A stretch of 18,026 nt of DNA. Source: Candidatus Dojkabacteria bacterium (GTDB lineage Bacteria > Patescibacteriota > Dojkabacteria > J137). Every line of letters begins with the position of its first letter. The first letter of the stretch is position 1. The notes below the pieces were generated by a model. It was not told where the DNA came from. It did not search any database and worked only from the letters and a program-made list of their open reading frames with translations. A program made the translations under genes and the position numbers. Of this stretch, positions 13,735-18,026 are shown piece by piece. The stretch is taken from positions 1 to 18,026 of the forward strand of contig JAGQLJ010000005.1 of NCBI GenBank assembly GCA_020429495.1, given 5' to 3'.

Positions 13735-14148
13735 ATGACTAATATTAAGATAGATTTATCGAATTTAGATTATAAATTTATACAAAAACCGCTGCTGGTT
13801 GGTGGAAAGGCAAAGGAGTACTATGAAATAAGAAAATCAGGAATAGACACAGATCTAATAGTTAGTAGTGAAGATTATGAATCATTAGCAGAAAAGTATC
13901 CAGCAAATCTAAAAGACTTATTTGGTGATAAAGGAGTGATTATAAATGATTTTGAAATTTGGAAAACAATATGTTTATACGATTATGATTTTCTATCTGA
14001 AGATGCTACTGAAGTTGATGATTATAAAATAATTTCTATTGAGAAGCTTACTTTTTTAACTGCATTAGCTATAAAGAAAGAAAAGTATTTGGAAGATTTA
14101 AAGTTGCTTGTTGATAAGGTATTCGAAATTAAATATAAAATAAAATAG
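13735..14148 (+). CDS. Small protein resembling a minimal nucleotidyltransferase
   Basis: The 137-aa product shows the outline of the minimal nucleotidyltransferase fold (MNT/AbiEii-like). LLVGGKAKEYYEIRKSGIDTDLIV (in parts: GG at 23-24, then D38-x-D40) matches the usual [L/V]VGG-A-x-Y...R-x-T-x-D-I-D pattern. The C-terminal segment IISIEKLTFLTALAIKKEKYLEDLKLL resembles the pedL-ALK-R-KDl-DL end of such proteins. The Arg-Thr before the DxD is replaced by Lys-Ser-Gly, so activity is uncertain. No HEPN antitoxin partner lies beside it, so a toxin-antitoxin pair is not supported. It sits between two dehydrogenase genes and is preceded by a heptamer array that reaches its start codon, so it may be a later insertion in the operon. 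Family call moderate to weak. Confidence 0.6.
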   Translation: MTNIKIDLSNLDYKFIQKPLLVGGKAKEYYEIRKSGIDTDLIVSSEDYESLAEKYPANLKDLFGDKGVIINDFEIWKTICLYDYDFLSEDATEVDDYKIISIEKLTFLTALAIKKEKYLEDLKLLVDKVFEIKYKIK

Positions 14149-14164
14149 ATTTTAAAAAACTCAT

Positions 14165-15148
14165 ATGAAAGTAAAAGTATCAGAACTAGAAAAAACTACA
14201 CTGGCTGCTGTGAAAAAATATGGTTATACAGATACCGAGGCTGAGATTATAAAAAATATTTTAATGTACGCTCAGCTTAGAGGAAATAACCAAGGAGTAG
14301 TAAAATTGATTGGAAATGGAATACCTAGAATTGAAACAGGCAAAGAACCTACAATAGATAAAGAAACAAAAGTTTCTGCTCTGCTTAATGGGAACTACAC
14401 TCACGCAATGGTAGTAATGGATAAATTGGTAGATATTGCTATAGAAAAAGCAAATGATATTGGAGTAGGAATCGCTGGAAACCATGACACAAGCGAGTCA
14501 ACAGGTGCACTTGGCTATTATGTTAATAAAATAGCTGAGCAAGGTCTAATCGGAATAGCTTTTGCTTCAGCACCGTTTCAGTTAGTTGCACCATATGGTT
14601 CAAATGAGGCTAGATTTTGCACAAATCCAATGGCATATGGAATTCCAACTAAATCTGATCCAATAATTTTAGATATGGCAATGTCGAGTATGACTTATTA
14701 TGGGTTAATAGAAGCAAAAACTGCTGGTAAAAGTATTCCAGATGAGATTGGTTACAATTCTAAGGGAGAAAATACTAATGATCCGTCCGAAGTAATGTCA
14801 GGAGCACTAAGAGCTTTTGGTGGACATAAAGGTTCAGGGCTAGCACTTGTTGTTCAAATCTTAGCTGGAGCATTTGTTAAAGCTGATTCTTTTGATAACG
14901 ATAGTGACAATGCAGGTAATTTAGTAATCGCAATTGATCCAGAAATATTTTTATCTAAGAAAGACTTTACTGAAAGTGTTTCAGAAATAATAGAGAAAGT
15001 TAAGTCTGCAAGAAAAGTTGACGGTGTTTCTGAAATATTTATTCCAGGCGAAAGAGGAAATAACTTTAAAAATGAAGTAGAGAAACCTGGTGAAATAGAA
15101 ATTGAAGATAATCTTTGGAAGGCATTACAAGAGGTTATTAAAAAATAA
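14165..15148 (+). CDS. Ldh/MDH2-family NAD(P)-dependent oxidoreductase (malate/lactate dehydrogenase-like)
   Basis: The 327-aa protein belongs to the YlbC/LdhL2-type family (malate, lactate, ureidoglycolate and imino-acid reductases), which is unrelated to the classical Rossmann LDH. Landmarks are LRGNNQGVVKLI near the N-terminus, ALLNGNYTHAMVVMDKLVDIAIEKA, a GNH motif in GVGIAGNHDTSE, TNPMAYGIPTKSDPIILDMAMSS and GGHKGSGLALVVQILAGAF. In characterised members the first motif is usually S-H-G-V with a conserved His; here it reads N-Q-G-V. The GTNP motif reads CTNP. Length is slightly below the usual 335-360. It follows the nucleotidyltransferase-like gene by 16 bases and precedes the VOC gene by three, so it is in the same transcript. 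Substrate unknown; a small 2-oxo acid is plausible. Confidence 0.88.
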   Translation: MKVKVSELEKTTLAAVKKYGYTDTEAEIIKNILMYAQLRGNNQGVVKLIGNGIPRIETGKEPTIDKETKVSALLNGNYTHAMVVMDKLVDIAIEKANDIGVGIAGNHDTSESTGALGYYVNKIAEQGLIGIAFASAPFQLVAPYGSNEARFCTNPMAYGIPTKSDPIILDMAMSSMTYYGLIEAKTAGKSIPDEIGYNSKGENTNDPSEVMSGALRAFGGHKGSGLALVVQILAGAFVKADSFDNDSDNAGNLVIAIDPEIFLSKKDFTESVSEIIEKVKSARKVDGVSEIFIPGERGNNFKNEVEKPGEIEIEDNLWKALQEVIKK

Positions 15149-15151
15149 TAT

Positions 15152-15553
15152 ATGTTTAATACAAGAAACATTTTATTCTGGTCTCAAAATCCAGATGAAT
15201 TAGTTAAATTCTATCAAGATGTACTTGAGCTAGAGCAAGTTAGTAAAACTGATATCCCTGCACAAAACGGATTAGAAAAAGATTACGGTTATACTTTGAA
15301 AATAAGTGAAAATAATAATTTATGGATTGGACATCATTCAGAAATAACTGGTCAAAATAAAGATCCAATGAGAAGAATGATTAATTTAAATACTGATGAA
15401 GTACAAAAATGGTTTGAAAAGGTAAAAGCAGCTGGGTGCAAAATTATTCAAGAGCCAATATTAACTCCATTTGCAACAGAAGAAAATCCTATTTATGTTT
15501 GCACATGGCTAGATCCAGATGGAAATTGTTGGCAGTTTATGGGTAAGCTATAA
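15152..15553 (+). CDS. VOC (glyoxalase/bleomycin-resistance fold) family protein
   Basis: The 133-aa protein has the two beta-alpha-beta-beta-beta halves of the vicinal-oxygen-chelate fold. The first is NTRNILFWSQNPDELVKFYQDVLELE, split by a helix. The second starts at MINLNTDEVQKWFEKVKAAGCKII and ends with the family's WLDPDGNCWQFMG. Possible metal ligands are few: His residues occur at GHHSE in the middle and a Glu/Gln in the last strand, so metal binding is uncertain. Such proteins act as lyases, dioxygenases or binding proteins, and no specific function can be given. It is the last gene of the + strand enzyme run and overlaps the convergent CapA-like gene by six bases. Confidence 0.9.
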   Translation: MFNTRNILFWSQNPDELVKFYQDVLELEQVSKTDIPAQNGLEKDYGYTLKISENNNLWIGHHSEITGQNKDPMRRMINLNTDEVQKWFEKVKAAGCKIIQEPILTPFATEENPIYVCTWLDPDGNCWQFMGKL

Positions 15554-16582
15554 TCTATCCTCCCCTTGCACCACAGGTACTCCATGATAAGAAATCTCTA
15601 CTGTGTCTTCTAGTACACCAATTATCTGCTTATCTTTAATATCAATTTCTAACATTGTTCCAAGCACTGCTTCTGGATTCCAATCCATTCCAGTAAAAAT
15701 AAAATTCCCTAATGAATAATAAATGTGTTTGTCTTTATACAACTCATGTTCTTGTCTTACGTGAGGATGAGCACCAATAACCATATCTGCACCACTATCA
15801 ATTAGAAAATGTGCCCATTCTACTTGATATGGGTCTTGAACAGTATTATGTTCAAACCCCCAGTGAGCGTAAACAATAACTAAATCTGCAACTGACTTTG
15901 CTTTTTCAATTGCAGCAGCAGTTCTCTCTTTATCAAAAGGAGCACTTCCAGGCTTATTTAAACCAGCATCTTGAGAATAACCTTCAATGTCGTTTATACC
16001 TATAAAAGCTACTTTTGTACCTTTTATATCTTCTATAAATGGTTCAAATGCCTCATCTAGGTTATTTCCTGCTCCAAAATGATTAATTTCTTTTTCATCT
16101 AAAAGTTTTAGCATGTCTGTCATTCCACTTTCACCATAATCCATTGTATGGTTATTTGCTAATGAAACAGCATTAACTCCAGCACTTTTTAAAATATTTA
16201 GTGCTTCAAGTGGTGCATTAAATGTGTAGTTCTTATTTCTTTGCACTCCTACTCCTGGGGTGGAAATATTTGTTTCTAGATTAAGAACAACATAATCTGC
16301 ATTTTTGTAATGTCTAATCATTTCTTGAAAAGGATTGATTCCTTCATTTACAATATAGTCTCCAACTTGTTCTGCAAGCATTGTGTCTCCACTAACTAAA
16401 ATTGTTATGCTTTTATCAATTTTATTATCAAGATTAAACCAAGATAAATCTATTGGATTGTTAGTTATGAACTCAATTTTATTAGAAGCGAATATTAAAT
16501 TAATAATGAAAAATCCAAATATAATGCCCAAAAGCAAAACAACTAGTGAAGTTAGCTTTCTTAGCCCTTTTGGAATATTCAT
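15548..16582 (-). CDS. CapA-family (PGA_cap) metallophosphatase-like protein, membrane anchored
   Basis: The 344-aa protein has a basic start, one membrane helix (about 12-31) and an outward calcineurin-like phosphatase domain of the CapA type. Metal-site motifs are all present: SGDTMLA (D66), NLE (101-103), NNHTMDYG (143-150), HWG (240-242), GAHPH (270-274) and SLGNF (290-294). CapA homologues serve in poly-gamma-glutamate capsule retention in Bacillus, but most stand-alone members have no capsule genes nearby and neither does this one. A role in envelope or surface polymer handling is inferred. The ATG at 16582 gives a good anchor. The gene is divergent from the CAP-domain gene, and a TATACT box (16613-16608) could serve as its -10. 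It converges on the VOC gene with a six-base overlap. Confidence 0.9.
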   Translation of the reverse strand: MNIPKGLRKLTSLVVLLLGIIFGFFIINLIFASNKIEFITNNPIDLSWFNLDNKIDKSITILVSGDTMLAEQVGDYIVNEGINPFQEMIRHYKNADYVVLNLETNISTPGVGVQRNKNYTFNAPLEALNILKSAGVNAVSLANNHTMDYGESGMTDMLKLLDEKEINHFGAGNNLDEAFEPFIEDIKGTKVAFIGINDIEGYSQDAGLNKPGSAPFDKERTAAAIEKAKSVADLVIVYAHWGFEHNTVQDPYQVEWAHFLIDSGADMVIGAHPHVRQEHELYKDKHIYYSLGNFIFTGMDWNPEAVLGTMLEIDIKDKQIIGVLEDTVEISYHGVPVVQGEDRL

Positions 16583-16660
16583 TTGCTAGCGATAATAATT
16601 TGATTAAAGTATACTAATTCAGTGAGATAAATACTAAAAAATAATAATTTTACTCTAGAA

Positions 16661-18026
16661 TTGATACAGAATTTATTTATTCCAACAAAGCAGAATAACT
16701 ATACGCCTAAGCTATTGCATAGGAATGCTATGCTTGTGTATACATTTATTCTTATTGGATTTAATATTCTTTTTTCTCCTTGGCTTGGAATTCAACCAGT
16801 TAGCGCTGCTATTACTATTGATGAACTGCTAACTGCACATAATGAACAAAGAATTAAAGCAGGGTTAGAACCACTAACTTTAAGTACAACTTTATCTAGA
16901 TCAGCGAGTGATAAAGCAGAAGTTATGCTTGATCTAAATTGTTGGTCTCACTATTGCCCACCAGATACAGAACCTTGGGAATACTTTAAAGCAGTAGGTT
17001 ATAACTATCAGCATGCTGGTGAGAATCTTGCAGAAGGATTTTCAACAATTGATAGTGTAATGGCTGCTTGGCTTAATAGTCCAACACATAAAGAAAATAT
17101 TTTAAATCCTAATTTTGATGAAATTGGTTTTGGTTTTGCGTATGGTACTTATCAAGGTAAAGCTAATAATACAATAATTACTGTTCACTTTGGTAAGAAG
17201 TTTGCACTTGAAGATATTTTGCAAGAAGATATTCCAGTTTCAGATTTAACAAAACAAACTGTAAATAAAAGTCTTCTTTTAGACGATAATTATGTAACAA
17301 TTGATAATTTACAAGATGATCAGGTAGTTAACCAAAATATTTTTGAAGTAAGTGGAAAAGTTAACCCTGAAAATTCCCAAGTAGGTATTGTAGCGAATAA
17401 TGATATTATTGGAAAAGTTGATGCTGATGGTGAAAGCTATACCTATAGGTCAGAACCTGACTATAAGGACGGTAAATATTCAATAACAGCTCAACTATAT
17501 GACGAGAATGGTCAAGTAATAGCGAGATCAGAAGTTATTGCGTTAACTTTAGATGGTGAATTTCCTATTTTAGATGAGTCGAGTATAAACGTAAATCAAA
17601 CAACTGGTGATAGTATAATTATTGACTTTAGAGCCTCTAAAGATACACTTACTATAACATCAGATGCATCAATTCTTAGTTTACAAAAAGATGATGTTTT
17701 AAGTAGATGGTATGTTTCTTTTGATGAATCAGAATTATTTTCAAAAGATACCCTTAAGATTAATTTAAAAGATAAATCTGGTAATCAATCAGAGTTTATT
17801 CTAAATACTTCTGAAATTGCAGAAATTGTAGCTCAAGTAAAATCCACTTCAACCAATAAATATTCATTTGAAAAGGATAGTAATTTTCTTTCAGACTTTT
17901 TTGACAGAATAACATCAGGAGGAGTAAGAACAATTGTTCCAATTGCATTCACTGTTTATCTTTTTTCATTATTTATGCTTGATTTTATTGTTTTATCAAA
18001 AACAGATAAACTACATTTCTCAACAA
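16661..18026 (+). CDS. CAP (SCP/PR-1) domain surface protein with Ig-like region and membrane helix, 3' end outside the window
   Basis: The frame is open from 16631 to the window edge. I take the TTG at 16661, because it gives an N-terminal segment NLFIPTKQNNYTPKLLH with positive residues before the signal helix. The first ATG (16730) starts inside the hydrophobic stretch and leaves no charged N-region. A signal helix (LVYTFILIGFNILFSPWLG) ends at VSA-A. The CAP domain follows: ELLTAHNEQR, CWSHYC (His), HAGENLAEG (Glu) and AAWLNSPTHKENIL (His), the conserved cavity residues, then FDEIGFGFAYG. After about 60 linker residues come probable bacterial Ig-like strands (FEVSGKVNPENS; YSITAQLYDENGQVIARSE). 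A further strand region and a membrane helix (IVPIAFTVYLFSLFMLDFIV) reach the edge. Bacterial CAP proteins are envelope-associated and their activity is mostly unknown. Confidence 0.88.
   Translation, partial: MIQNLFIPTKQNNYTPKLLHRNAMLVYTFILIGFNILFSPWLGIQPVSAAITIDELLTAHNEQRIKAGLEPLTLSTTLSRSASDKAEVMLDLNCWSHYCPPDTEPWEYFKAVGYNYQHAGENLAEGFSTIDSVMAAWLNSPTHKENILNPNFDEIGFGFAYGTYQGKANNTIITVHFGKKFALEDILQEDIPVSDLTKQTVNKSLLLDDNYVTIDNLQDDQVVNQNIFEVSGKVNPENSQVGIVANNDIIGKVDADGESYTYRSEPDYKDGKYSITAQLYDENGQVIARSEVIALTLDGEFPILDESSINVNQTTGDSIIIDFRASKDTLTITSDASILSLQKDDVLSRWYVSFDESELFSKDTLKINLKDKSGNQSEFILNTSEIAEIVAQVKSTSTNKYSFEKDSNFLSDFFDRITSGGVRTIVPIAFTVYLFSLFMLDFIVLSKTDKLHFST

Noticed and set aside
13735..14148. 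MNT/HEPN toxin-antitoxin pair
   Set aside because: The nucleotidyltransferase-like protein has no HEPN gene next to it; its neighbours are dehydrogenases.
12693..14180. Shared ATGAAAGTAAAAG at the starts of the alcohol dehydrogenase and Ldh-family genes as a regulatory repeat
   Set aside because: It encodes Met-Lys-Val-Lys in both and is expected from AT-rich codon use; the similarity stops there.

Overview
The window is an AT-rich bacterial chromosome segment (about 30% GC by eye) with tightly packed genes. It reads in the standard bacterial code: no coding region contains TGA, and the single TGA stop is in a TGATAG tandem. The overall look suggests a Candidate Phyla Radiation (Patescibacteria) genome, possibly of the Dojkabacteria/Microgenomates type. 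The reasons are small single-domain proteins, many membrane-anchored proteins of unknown role, a CAP-domain surface protein with a long N-terminal leader, a four-helix-bundle (S23-type) gene remnant and no visible Shine-Dalgarno sequences. That placement is inference.

Layout. 3-1559 is the 3' part of typA/bipA. 1561-1947 is a short element: a broken four-helix-bundle gene between two arrays of degenerate heptamers in opposite orientation, lying between the stop codons of typA and glgP. 1935-3584 (-) is a short-type alpha-glucan phosphorylase with its own promoter region behind a clear intrinsic terminator (3638-3672). 3690-7100 (-) is a five-gene run: a LiaF-like membrane protein, a flavodoxin-like protein, a small anchored protein, a TRM11-like methyltransferase and an anchored pilin-like protein. 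A cytosolic sensor histidine kinase (7220-8809, +) diverges from it and converges on a secreted class-A-like serine hydrolase (8806-9945, -). That hydrolase is divergent from a BlaI-type repressor and an M56 (BlaR1-type) membrane protease (10041-11292, +), which gives a bla-like regulatory layout. A DsbB/BdbC-like thiol oxidase follows (11301-11753, -).

11754-12195 has no protein gene. It holds tRNA-Arg(UCG), an interrupted partial copy of that tRNA's 5' part, and a pair of inverted repeats with matching arms and different central hairpins. 12196-15553 (+) is a close-packed run of small-molecule enzymes: a RibD/DHFR-like reductase, a zinc alcohol dehydrogenase, a nucleotidyltransferase-like protein preceded by another heptamer array, an Ldh/MDH2-family dehydrogenase and a VOC protein. 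A CapA-like phosphatase (15548-16582, -) and a CAP-domain surface protein (16661 to the right edge, +) close the window.

Functional themes are translation (TypA, tRNA, a probable RNA methyltransferase), storage-glucan breakdown, cell-envelope upkeep and sensing (serine hydrolase with BlaI/M56, DsbB, CapA, CAP protein, LiaF-like) and a redox cluster. I see no phage genes, transposase, CRISPR array or obvious defence system. The least explained material is the heptamer-flanked four-helix remnant and the repeats around the tRNA.
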